Shown here in pieces: positions 35,535 to 48,100 of a stretch of 64,000 bases of DNA. Made by a program: the position numbers and the translations under genes. Under the pieces are notes generated by a model that was not told the origin of the DNA, made no database searches, and was given only the letters and a program-made list of their open reading frames with translations. The DNA is from Aurantiochytrium sp. KH105 (Eukaryota > Sar > Bigyra > Thraustochytrida > Thraustochytriidae): assembly GCA_003116975.1 (NCBI GenBank), contig BGKB01000090.1, positions 346,187 to 410,186 on the forward strand, read 5' to 3'. The stretch's first letter is position 1, and every line of letters starts with the position of its first letter.

Positions 35535-35606
35535 CGTACGTACGTACGTACCCTGGCTGATTCATCGCCCGTCGCAGTTGATCAATCGATCGATCGATCG
35601 ATCGAA
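35535..35606. repeat. Self-complementary tetramer tracts (GTAC)n and (ATCG)n
   Basis: GTAC units at 35535-35551 and ATCG units at 35582-35606, 30 bp apart. Both units can form perfect hairpins or cruciforms. Confidence 0.9.
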
Positions 35607-36015
35607 ATCACCCTGCGGCGAGCTCGTACACCAAATTTTCATAAGCTTTTTCTTTTACCAATCTCGCCTTGGCCCCACCCAGCCTGGGCAGGCAGGCGCT
35701 GGCAAGCAGGGCGGGGCGCTTCTCCGGGGTGCGGGCGCGCGCGTGTATCCAGGCTCCTCCCCCTTTCCTTCCCTCCGTCGTGCACCCGGCACCGGCCTCG
35801 AGTCGCCGGAGCATGTGTTCGTGCGCGTAGGGCGGGCGCCTCCTCCCTCCATTTTAAAATTTTTGGAGATAAAAAAGGAAAATGTGAAAGAAGCAGGCTT
35901 TCCTCGGCGCGGCTCGGTGCCGTAGAAGCGAGCTAACTAGCTAGCGCGCAGCGGCGGCGGGGCGGAGCGAAGCCGGCCGTTCACCTGGCTGGATGCCTGT
36001 GCTGGATGCCTGTGC

Positions 36016-36077
36016 TCGCTGGCTGGCTGGCTGGCTTGCTGGCGGGCTGACTGGCGGGCGGGCGGGCGGGCGGGCTC
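36016..36077. repeat. GGCT then GGCG tetramer tract
   Basis: About six GGCT units followed by GGCG/GGCT variants and five pure GGCG units. Confidence 0.85.
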
Positions 36078-37484
36078 GGAGGCGCTCGAATCGAGCTCGG
36101 AGGGGCGGGCCACGCTTGAAAGCCAATTCGGCGCGAGCGACTGCGAACGAGCGAGCTGTGCTCCTCGCCAGTTGATGCGATGCGATGCAGACCCCGCTCT
36201 GCCCTGCCACCGATGCGAGCCGGGGTCCCGGAACTCGACCTGGTACTATACTCTCCTGTTGCCGCGAAGCGATGGCATTGTTGAATGAAAAAAAATTGAA
36301 AAACAGAAAGAGGGAGGCCTGTGCAGGTCCTGCTGCTGGCTGTGGCTGCAGGAGTCACTCATTCTCAGACCGCCTGTGTTGCCGCTTGCATTACTACTGT
36401 CCGTCCTGGGCTTCGTTGCGGCCGCCGAGAATGGGGGTAAACCACTTGACCGTGCGGCCTCGCGGTCGACCGCCGCCGCGCCGCTGCGCTTCCCGCCCTG
36501 ACGTGTGCCTTTGCCGCACGCACGCTCGCGATCGCTCTCGCTCTCTTGCGATCAACCAGCAGCTGCTGCAGCAAAGGCAGGCAGGGCAAGAAGATTTTTC
36601 GATTTGGTTATTCAAACTACCAACAAGTGGTGAGGTTTTACGCCGCGTCGCCACGGGAGCTGTGGGAAGAGGATGAGCCGGCGCGACTCAATCGCGAGGG
36701 TGCGGATCGGAACAGCAGCCTGTGCCGCGGCTTGGCCATGTTAATATTTGCCATAGATACATACTAGTCCTGAAGCGCCGCGCCGGTGGTGGCGGCAGGG
36801 CGGCGCGGCTTCCAGTCCCGCAGCAACCAGGATGTGGGCGCTTTGTGGGTGTGCGCCGCGGCGAAGCTGGAAAAAAGAAAGCCTGTGCCCGCAGAACTGC
36901 TGCAAAGGCCGCCATGGCGAGAGACAAAATGAAGGAAAGGAAAATAAAGGCAAGGCGAGGCGAGGCAAGGCAAGGCGAGGCCGTGGGCGCAGGGCCGCGC
37001 CGCTGCGGCCGTGGCCGCTGGCGAGGGCGGAGGCGGCGACGGCCCCGGCCTAGCAAGCCTCCGCGGCGCAGGACGTCGAGAAATCGGTGGATCGGTGGAA
37101 GGATTGATCGATCGATCACAGGGCCAGGTGGCCAAGCCACACCACGCTTGCGCCGCGCGCGCACTCTGCTGCTGCAGCTGGCTGGTCGACGCAGCTGGCT
37201 GCTGTATCTGCACTCAGGTCCCGAGATTTGAGACGGACCGGACCCTGCTGCCGGCGCTCCGTGCCGTGGCAATCAATCAGCCAGACACGAGCAGCAGCAG
37301 GGAAGGTCGCGCGGAGGCCTGGATGCTTCAAAACAGCCGCACGCAGTTGGCCAGCGGCCAGCGGGCATGCGGCTGCCGCCGTAAACGCAGTCGTAAACAG
37401 AACGCACGTGGCGTGTGTAGCAGGGCAGGGGCCGCGCCGTGCGTGCGCGCGTGCTTGCTTGCTTGCGTGCGACCACGGCCACGG

Positions 37485-37488
37485 CTGG

Positions 37489-37524
<36 letters not shown>

Positions 37525-37527
37525 CAA
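37485..37527. repeat. GGCA tetranucleotide repeat
   Basis: About ten uninterrupted GGCA units; reverse complement TGCC units occur at 37827-37850 and 29971-29998. Confidence 0.9.
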
Positions 37528-39126
37528 GCATACCGCATGCTTCCTCCGCCGCGTTCTCATTCATTCTCCGGCTCCTCGCCCCGAGCACCGCACCGCACGG
37601 CACCGCACTGCTGCGCGACGTGCATTGCTTGGTCTGCGGTTGGTCGGTAGAATAGAAGTAAAAGTTAGTTGCCAATGCAGTGCAGTGGTCGCTGTCGGTC
37701 GGATGTGGTGCACGCGCGCGAGCGGCACGGCAGGCGCGCGTGCCGACCCGCTGCCGGCTGCCGCCACCGCTGCAGGCAATGCAAGCAGCGCAGAGCGCAG
37801 TGCAGCTCGCGCCGCGCCTGGCAGTGGCTTGCTTGCCTGCCTGCCTGCCTACTTTGGCCATTAGAATACCAGCGATTACGGCTGACTCGACTCACATGTC
37901 AGTCAGACAGACAGTCGACTGGCTGAGGATGGATCGACGGTGCGGCCGCGCGATAGCGACAGCCACAGCCTCTTGCGGCGAGCCGTCGCGGCAAGCCGTC
38001 GCAGCAGGGCCGAAGCCTGCAGCCGTAGCGGGGTCTACATGGTGCTGCTCGCAGGGCCGGCGGCGCCAGCGCCCTGCCCGGCCGGGCTGACGCAGCCGGC
38101 GCCAAGCCAACCAAGCCAAGCCAAGACAGACTCCGCGGTCGACAAGACCGAGACCCGCGCGTGCATACGCAGACAGACACACCACGCGCGCACACACCAC
38201 GCGCGCGCGAGGTGTGTGCGCGCGTGCTCGCGCTGTCTGTCTGTTTCTCTTGTCTCTGTGTCTGGCTCTGCTCCCTCTCGTCATCGCGCCCTCCTTTCCC
38301 GCAGACACCCGCAGCCTCCCTCTACGCTTTCACTGCGGAGCGGCCCCAGCCAGCACCGCGCGCGGGGCAGCAAGCGGGGCGATGCTAGGAGCAGGCTAGG
38401 CTCTCGCTACGGTGGTGCGAGCGCGGAAGGAAAAAAAAAAGACTCGAGGGGAGGCAAAAAATTAAAGAAAAAGAAATCGCCATCCATCCATGCCACGCCA
38501 TGCCAGGCCATGTCATGCCATGCCAAGCATGCGACACCAAGCATCGATCGAAAACATTTGGAGCGCGGAAGGAGAGACAGAGAGCGACCGAGAGAGCGAC
38601 ACAGAGAGAGCGACAGTGAAAGAAGATCGAAGAAGGCGCGGAGAAATGGGAAGGGTGGTAGTAAAAGGAAAGAGGAAAGAATAAAGAAATGAAAGGGAAT
38701 CAGGAAGAAATGGAGGAAGGAAGGAAAACCTTGGACACTCCTTCCTTTGCCTTTTGCTTTGTCTTGTCTTGGCCTTGCTTCCCGACGAGCTCCCCTCCGA
38801 GCGAGGCAGGGAACGAAAGCACGGCTCCAAGCAAATCGCCAACTCAGTCAGGAGCGCAGTTGTGCTCGCGGCGCTTGTGCTCGCGGCGCTTGTGCAGGTG
38901 GCCGTGCGAGGCCCCCTGCCTTGCCCTGTGCATCGCCTGTCGAGCGCGCCAACGAGCGCGTGCGGCAGCCACGAGCAGACAAACAGGCAGATAGACAAAG
39001 AAACACAGTGACTTCTTTCTGCTCGGTCTAGGACAGCAGAATAGCCACGGGGAGGAGAGTGGCCAGCTGCTCCGTCCGTGGCACACAGATCGAACAGAAC
39101 CCGGAAAAAGCTCACAAGCAGGGAAG

Positions 39127-42100
39127 ATGGGCGCCCAAAAGCTTCTCGCAGCAGTCTTACTCGCGCTCCTGGGTGCCAACACGCACGCCCAGATCTCACC
39201 TACAAATTGCGACCTCGGATCACTCTATGATGGACGATGCTACGCTGCCTCAGGCAGAAGATGGGCCACAACGTGGAGCGATGCAAGAAGCATCTGTGAA
39301 GCGAATAATATGGTGCTCGCCTCCCTCTATACCGTCGAGGAAAACGATTGGGCCTACGAGAATATGGGCTGCAGGAATAATAACTACGGTTCCAATCAAC
39401 CCCGAGGCGTATGCTGGATCGGTCTTTACCAGACGCAGGGCGAGACCGCGGCATGGCGTTGGGTCGAAGGCATTGACGCGACGTGGACGCATTGGGCCAC
39501 AGGTGAGCCGAACAACGTCGACCAAGATTCCGATGGCGGCGAGGATTGTGGTCAGATCTGGCGGTACATTCCCCAGAACAGCGGCGACGAGGTGGGTCGG
39601 TGGAACGACGAGCCATGCGGCTGGTCCTATCCATTCTTTTGCACCGCCTACGCAAAATGCGATGCTGGCTACTACCTGAGCCAGGCATATGAGCGCTGGA
39701 CCGACACATCCCTTCTCCCCGAGTGCTCACAGTGCCCTGGTGGAACCTATCGTGAAAATATCGGCGCAACCGCCTTGAGTGACTGCCTCGAGTGCCCCGC
39801 CGGCACGATTGGCTCGCCTGGGCGCGCAAGCATTTGCTCGGATGCATGCCCTCAAGGTTACTATTGCCCCGCGGGGACCAACGCCGATGCAGAAGTCAAT
39901 TCCGAAAACGGCATGCAGGCCTGCCCACCAGGAACCTACGGACCCAGCACGGGACTCACCAAGGTCAGTCAGTGCAAGGCCTGCGATCCTGGTTACTACT
40001 GCGAAAACGAGGCCAACACCGTACCCAACCCAGCTCCCTGCGACGAGGGTCGTTGCGGCTTTGTTGCGCAGACAGCCAACACGTGCACGCAGGCCTGCCC
40101 TGCTGGCTATCGGTGCACGGCCGGATCGGCTTGCCCTGGCGCCACCAAATGGGACAACTCTTCCGTGTCCAACACAGCCGCGGACTGTGGTGGCTCGAGC
40201 GTCTATTGCCCGGCTGGTTCCGTCGAGGCGACCCCGGTTGACGCAGGCTACTACAGCACGGGAACCCCCGAGGAGCGCAGTACCGGCCAGACCCAGTGCG
40301 AGGCCGGATACTACTGCTTAGCTGGTGTCCGCATCAACTGTCCGGGAGGCACATACCGTGCCGAAAAGGGCGCAGCCAGTGAGGCCGAGTGCTCCGCGTG
40401 CCAGGCAGGATACATTTGCCCTACCACGCGCACGAACACCAGTCCGCAGTCCGTTAACTGCCACGATGATTCCTTTAACACCTCGCTCACGGCCTATGAC
40501 CCGGCCGAGGTGTACTGCCCCGCCGGGTCCACGTGGCCTCTCATCGCCGATGACGGCTATTACACGACTCCAGAGACCGAACAGACACTTTACAACCGCC
40601 GGGCCCAGGTTGCCTGCGATGTCGATGAGTTCTGTGAAGATGGGCTTCGCACGCCCAAGCTCGTGTGGAGCACAAGCACGGCCTGTGGGACTGCAAGCTC
40701 TGCCACTACGGAGGTCTCTGAAATGTCTGCCCAAGGAACTTCGTTGGGAACCTTTGCAGCGCAGATCAATGGTGATAGTTCCGGTTTCGACCTCGAGTAC
40801 GATATTGGAACCGTCACCTACATTGACTCCTCACTTACGAGCTGCGAGCCCACGACGCAGGCCAAGAATCTCGATATCTTCCAGGTCAGCAGTTCGTCTG
40901 GAGAAATGACGCTCACTCGCGATGATCTCCAGTTTGAAACCTGTCTGCCGACCTTGGATATTCGCTACACCGTTCCTGTAATTGCTACCATCTACGAGAC
41001 GGGCACCACCAACGTCGTCTCTTCAATCCAGTGCGACGTCGTTGTCGAGGTGGAAGATGCAAACGATGACCCCCTTTTCGTTGGCTACAATGCGGGCGAC
41101 GGATCGAGCACCTCGGAAACTATTTACTACCGCCAGATTAATGAGCGTGTACAGAAAAATGTCCCTGTCGCCGTTTGTGACACGACTGGCTACGCGGCGG
41201 GGTGCCCGGCCATTGGTTCCGGCGCGGCTGAGCTCCTCACCACCGATGAAGATGATGGCTCTGTTCTTCAGTACGCGATTGTCAGTGGTGACGACGGTGC
41301 CGCCTCTGATGATGTACGTCCGTTCAAGATCGATCCTTGTACCGGCCTCGTATCGGCGCGTACTTCCGACCAAATCAGATACAATGACCAGCAGGTCTAC
41401 ACGTACGTCATCTCCATTACCGATGATGGTAACGGGGGCCGCTTCGATACAAAGACTGCATCGGCGACGCTCATCATTTACGTCATCGATGTCAACGACG
41501 ACCCCGTCCTCACCTATGACGCAAGCACGAACCCAATGTACATTCTCGAAAACCAACCCGAGAGCACGGCTGTGACGGGAACAAGTCTTACTGATCTTGC
41601 TACCGACGAGGATGGCGATGAGCTCACGTTTCAGATTGTTACCAACGACGGTGATGCCTTTAAAATCGTTGATAACGTCATCATGACCACCCGTGTCGGC
41701 GCCGAGACCATCAACTACGAGTCGTCCAAGAAGCGGTACTTCCTCGATATCGAAGTGCAGGATAACCGCGGTGGCTTCGCACAGGGCACGATCCAGATTG
41801 TCGTCCAAGACAGCAATGATGCGCCCAACATGGATGACAGCGTCAAGTCCTTTTACGTTTACGAGGGCGACAGCGATGCGGTCGTCTGCGCAGCTCCCGA
41901 GGCTACTTGCGACGAAAGTACGGATCCAGGCCATGTGACCGCCACCGACGAGGATGAAGCAGACGATATCACCTTTGCGCTTACAGGCAACCACACTGAC
42001 AAATTTTCGATTGATGCCACGACTGGTGTCATTCGGACGACGGCCGCTCTCGACTTTGAGGATCAGTCAATCTCTCTGCTTGGTGGCTCGGGCCGTGGCT

Positions 42101-45100
42101 ACACTCTCACGGTGGAGGCCACTTCGGCAGGCGATGCTGGCACCGCAGACGATGCAGTTTCGACTGCAGCTGTCATCGTCTACGTTGTTGACGACAACGA
42201 GGCGCCGTACTTTTCAGAGCCGAGTCTGACCATCGAAATTCCCGAAACCTGGCCTGTTGGTGCCGAGCTTCCCGTTTCTATTGAGGCCGTTGACCCCGAC
42301 AACGCTGATACGGTGCTTCTCGGCAAGGCGGCGCCCCAGCAAACGCTCGCTTTCTCCAACAGCGGCACCAACGCGTACTTTGCTATCTCCACGAACGCCG
42401 ATGGCACGGGCACGATCAAGGTCAGTTCCTCGCTTCTCGGACTCGGAGGCACCACGGAGACGCTTGCTGTGCGTGTGCAGGACAATGGTGGCCCCGTGCG
42501 CCAAGAAGCGACAAACTCCTTTACCGTCACCATTCTTGACGTGAACGAGGCTCCGTACTTTTCGTCTTCTACGGTATCCTTCTCTGCCGATGAAAATGCC
42601 GAATTCACGTCTTCTGGTGTCTACGCATCGGACAATGACGTGAGCCAGCAGCTCACCTACTCGATCACTGGTGGCAACGGTCGCAGCTTTTTTACCATCG
42701 CCGATGCTTCATCGGGAGCCTTGAACCCTGGATTCGTGGTGGAGAAGCTGCCGAGCGCTACTTTGAACTACGAGCTCTCGTCCAAGGAATGGACTCTCAA
42801 CATTCAAGTTGCCGACGAAGGACCCTCCGCCCTCATTGGTGAGTTCTGCGAAGAGTCTGTCGCATCTTCTTGCGGCGACGCTGGAGCCTACTGTCTCTCC
42901 GGCCGCTGTGCAGAGACCTGCTACGATACCTCGGACGGGACCCAGGCCAGCGTGTACCAGGCCAACGTAGGACCCGATAGCTTTTACCGCTGCGAGTATG
43001 GAGGCGCTACCAAGGTAGCCTCAATTAACGGTGAAAGTACTGCCTTGTATGTTGAGACAGCCGACGTCTCGGTGATCATCTCTATTGTTGACCAGAACGA
43101 TCCTCCCAAGTTCACCAATTGCTCCTCGCTCGTGTATCAAGTCGTCGAAGACCAAAAGACGGTGGATCAGCAAATCGCCAAGGCAAGTGTCCTCAACAGT
43201 CAGACGTATGACGAGGACGCTGAAAACTCTGGGTCAAGCTATTCCCGCTCGTGGGGTTTCGAGATCATTAATGACAGTGGTGCTGATTACTTTGAAATTG
43301 AAAGTGGCGCGCTCTGGTACCGCGGTGGAAGTTATGCGGACGTCATTGTGGGCGCCGTCTTTACTCCGACTTTGCGCGTCGTCGATAGTGTCGACAACTC
43401 GTTTTATACAGACTGCGAGATTACCGTCGAGGTAATTGAGCAGAATACGGCTCCCTCTATGGCCGATGTAACGGCCGACGAACTTTCGGAAGGCCTTGTG
43501 ATCGCTGACGACTCCGAATATGTCATTCTTGAGGACATGCTGGACCTCGTCACCGACCCCGATGACGACGAGGTGTTTACTTTTACCACTTCTGCGAATG
43601 GCTTCTTCGATCTCGACGCATCAACGGGTCGCCTTACGGTCGGCGGCTCGGTTGTCAGTTATGAAGACTATGTACCTCACGTCTATGAGCTCATCGTCCG
43701 TGTGCGTGACTCGAAGGGCGCCGAAGATGTGGCTACGGTTACCATTCCCATCGGGGACGTCAACGAGGCTCCCACATTCTCTCAGAGTCTTACGACGCTG
43801 AGCGTTGCTGAGGACACTTCGACGGGCACCGTTGTTCTGGACGCGTCGCAAATGAGTTCGGTGGTGTCCGATCCTGATGTCTACTCCTCCGATACCACCT
43901 GGAATACGCTCTCGTTCACTCTCGAGTCGTGCACGACTTCACCGTGCCCCTTTGAAGTCGACGCGACCGAAGGTTTCATCACACTCACCTCCGAGCTCGA
44001 CTTTGAGGGTGATACCAACCAATATACGCTTGTGATCCGTGCCACGGATGGCGGCGGTCTCTACAGCGAGGGCAATTTCATCGTGCAGGTGATCAACGTC
44101 AACGAGGCGCCAGTGTTCACCGCATCACTGAGCGTCACCGTCCCAGAAGGTACTGACACATCCGGCAGCGCACTTTTCAACATGAAGACGGTCGTGGAGG
44201 ACCCTGATGCGGGCGATGAGCCTGAGAACCTCATTTACGAGATTCTCACAACGGACTCGCCGTTTATCATCGAAGATGGCGTGCTCACAGGCAGTAACAA
44301 CTTCCGCCTCGACTATGAGGCCGAGCAGTCGTATGTGGTTGAAATCCAGGCTTCTGATGATGAAGGTCTCACGGCGACCGCAGAGGTGACGGTGATTGTG
44401 AGCAACCTGAACGATGTGCGGATCACCTCGGTCACGGCTTCGGGCACGCTCAGCTGCGATGGCGGATCGCAGGTGACCATTTCTGGTTCGAACTTTGGAC
44501 TCACGGACAATACCGTCGCCCCGGCTACATTGGATGTGCGATACACCAACACTCGCACGGGAACCGAGTACACGTGCGCATCGCCGACTCGCTCTGACAG
44601 CGACAACACCCAGATCACTTGCTCCGCTCCTGCTGGCATCGGTTCGGGTTTCACCTGGACTGTTTCCGTTACAGTTGACGGTACTGCCATCGATGGCGAC
44701 ACCTCGTCGAGCTACTCGACGCCGAGCTTGTCGTACGCTGCCCCTACCGTGACACAGGTCAACAATGCGACCGCACTGCCCACTCGTGGTGGTCAGCGCT
44801 TCGAGGTCGTGGGGACGTGCATGGGCTCGGCTGCTGACTACGCAGCTGCGGGCGGCTTTGCTTCGACCCCGGATACATCCGTCCAATATTGCTCGGATGC
44901 GAGTGTCTGCATCACGCCGACGGACTGTGCCATGGACTCTGAAGGCCGCATTGCCTGCACGAGTCTCCCCGGTCTTGGCGGTAACCTGCGCTGGGTTGTC
45001 AAGATTGCGGGCACCACAAGCGGCAGCTTTTCCTCTGGCTCGTATGCCTCGCCTTCGATTACCGGTGTCAACCGTACGGACTTCCCCTCGGATGGCGACG

Positions 45101-48100
45101 CGCCTCTTCTTATTTCTGGCGACAACTTTGGCGCCTTGGGCAGTGAGCCCGATGACGCATTTGCTCTTCTCACCTTTGGCTCTGCCACTGCGCAATACGG
45201 TCTTCTCGACTGCGTTGTAACAACTTCATATGAAGAGATCACCTGCTCCGGTATCGAGCCCGGTATGGGCGCAGGAATGTCCCTTTACGTCGAGGTTGGC
45301 GGCCAGTTGAACGCGGACAGCGCCTTTGACATCAGCTTTGCCGCGCCCGTCGTTACCAACTTCAAGGGCGAGGCCGTTTCTGGTGGCTCAGCTGTGGGTG
45401 GCCAGCAGATCGTTGTTGAGGGATCTGGTTTTGGCCCTGCATGCGGAACCGCTGCCACCAACGATGCGGATAGCGTCAAGTGCGATATTCTTTCTGCGGA
45501 GTATTCGCGCGGCTCCATCCGAGCTTATGGAGCGAACGCAGGTACGGTCATTACGTACTCGCCCGACTGTGTGATTGTCACGGACTCGCGTGCCGTTTGC
45601 AGTACAACGGCAGGCACCGGCGCTGGCCACGTGTGGACCTTCAACTTTGGTGGGCACACGGGCATCCAACCGCCTGACGGTGTGACGACCTCATACGCAG
45701 TGCCAACTGTGGGCGCGTACGAGGGCGTGGGCGCCGAGGATGCACTCACCTCGGGCTCACAGGAAGTGCTTATTCGTGGCTCAAACTTTGGTCCTGCCAA
45801 TGGTGCGGCAATTGTTGCCTACTACGGTCCAGAGGATGATCCGGACGAGTTTGGCGGTAGCTCGGGCATCTTGTGCGAGATCCATACGGTCAACGAGGTG
45901 ATCCGCTGCGAGACCGTTGAAGGTGCCGGTGACGAGCTCTCGTGGACGGTCTTTGTCGACGGCCAGGAGTCCAAGGCCGAGACGACGAGCTACGGTGACC
46001 CTGAGATTGCCGAGATCGATGTGCAAGAGTTCGACGTGGATGGTGGCGACATCGTGACCATTTCTGGTCTCAATTTTGGTCCTCAAGGTCGCCAAGAGTA
46101 TTTGGAGGCCGTCTACTTTGGCCCTCTCGCGAACACCGAGGCCTACTCGCCGACTTGCACCATCCGGAGCCACACCGAGCTGCGATGCGAGACCCCGCCT
46201 GGCATCGGTGAGGACATGTTCTGGACTGTTGTTGTCAAGGGCCAGTCGTCTACGTTGAGTGCCATTACGACCTCGTACACGCCGTTGTCGCTCTTGAGCA
46301 CCGCACCCTCTTCGTATGGAACTGAGGGAGGCTACCTTATGCGTGTCTACGTGGATGGTCTGCCCATTTGCGACACGCAGTCGATTATCTCTGTCGTTTT
46401 TGGTTCGCAGACGCTGTCGGCGTCCTATTACTATGACGACCTTGTCGGCTCGAACCCGCTGAGTGATGTTACAAGCTACTGTGCCTCCTCGGACGAACGT
46501 GGCCGCCGCAGCGTTAGCTTTTATGTGCCCGAGCTCGCTACCTCGGAGCGTGCACCTGGCGTGGGCGTGTCTGTATCGTCGAGGCGTTTCGACGGTGCCT
46601 ATGAGACGGCCCTGGGTAGTTTCGAGTACGCAAGCCCGATCCTTGACTCCGTTTACGCGGAGCCGACGAGCGGAACATCTGGTAACCTGCGCGTGGTCTT
46701 GCGCGGATCGAACTTTTGCCGCAACACACAGTGTTGCCAAACCCTGGTCAATGGTAACGTTGTCGATGAGGTCTCTCATGCACACACGATCATCGAGCTC
46801 AGCGCCTCGGTCGACGGCGCCACCGTTCAGATTCGCTGTGGCACCCGGTACTCGGAGGTGCGCTACATTTCCACCAGCAATCCGTTCACGTATGCTGCCG
46901 TCACTTCGGCTGGTACCACGGTCAGTCAGGTGACCTTCCCAACGGACCTCGAGGATGGAACCGAGACGATTTCTCTGTATGGTCTCAACTATGGATCCTC
47001 CACGCCCACCGTTTACGTGGGTGACTATGAGGCTACGGTCATTGCCCACGAAGCGGTGAGCTGCACGGATACTTCTGCTCCATCGCTTGGTTCCGAAGGT
47101 GAGTGCTACCGGACGGACATTACTGTTCCGAGTGGCCAAGGAAGCTCGAATGGTATCGTGGTCGTGGTGGCTTCTGGCGCACGATCGACTCCGGACGCCC
47201 TCTTTGAGTTCGTGGCATACGAGCCGCCTCGGATTACGAGCACGAGCATCGTTGGTGCCACCTCGACCGTTCCGACGGCTGGTGGGCGCCAGCTCCGCAT
47301 CGACGGAACCAACTTTGGTGTCGATGGCACGGTATACCTGTACCAGTACCGCGCTTACTCGAATGGCGACTTCGACTTTGAGACCAACCCTGTTCGCGTT
47401 GGTGTGCTGTCGTGCTCGCCTTGGGACCACTCTTCGCTTCTCTGTGATATTCCTCCTGGTGAGGGCGTCGACCTCGAAATTCGCGTCGTTGCAGGCGACC
47501 AGGACTCGCGCATCGACAGCGTCGACCCGCAGTTTAGGCTCTCGTACGAGGCGCCTATTGTAACGGGAACTTCATTCAACGGTGGAACCATCGAGGCTGC
47601 ACGAACTATTGGCGGTGATTTGATCACAATCGAAGGAAGCAACTTTGGCCGCCCATACGAGCAAGGTGCTGTGTGCGCAGATCTTTTTCAGGAAGATTGC
47701 ACAATGATCAAGCCGCGCGTGGCCCTAGGCGGTCTGACATGCAACCTGGTGAGCAACACGCACACCGAGATCGTGTGCGAAGTCCCTGCGGGCCAAGGCG
47801 TTGGTCTTAGTATCGATGTCACCGTGCGCTCGCAGACCACGGTCTCGGGTGTCGTTTTCGACTATCTTCCACCGACGATCACCTCCTTCACGCCGCTGAC
47901 CGCGCCGACTTCGGGCCGAAGCAACGGCAATGCAATTATGATGGAGATTAACGGCGACAACTTTGGTATCGATGAGCTCGTGGTCCAGTTTATTTCTACG
48001 GATCAGAGTCTCGAGCTGCTCGTTGTCGAAAGTGGTACCGACATCGACTCGTCAATTTACTCACAGTTCGAGTACAACCACACTTTTATTACCTTCGAGG

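Larger units (their letters stand above)
33925..39126. other. 5.2-kb gene-free, microsatellite-rich region
   Basis: No frame here has a recognisable domain, and the longer ones on both strands are Arg/Ala/Pro/Ser/Gln-rich shadows of GC skew or repeats. It holds many short tandem repeats: CTGCAG-type (34024-34047), CTG (34482-34524), GTAC (35535-35551), ATCG (35582-35606), GGCT/GGCG (36016-36077), ATCG (37103-37116), GGCA (37485-37527), TGCC (37827-37850), CCAAG (38100-38125), and CATGC/CATCC (38480-38530). I saw no tRNA with an intact B box. It presumably contains the promoter and leader of the giant receptor gene. Confidence 0.6.

Noticed and set aside
38513-39199. 228-residue frame antisense to the receptor start
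   Set aside because: Overlaps the receptor signal-peptide region and is Ser/Leu/Arg low-complexity.
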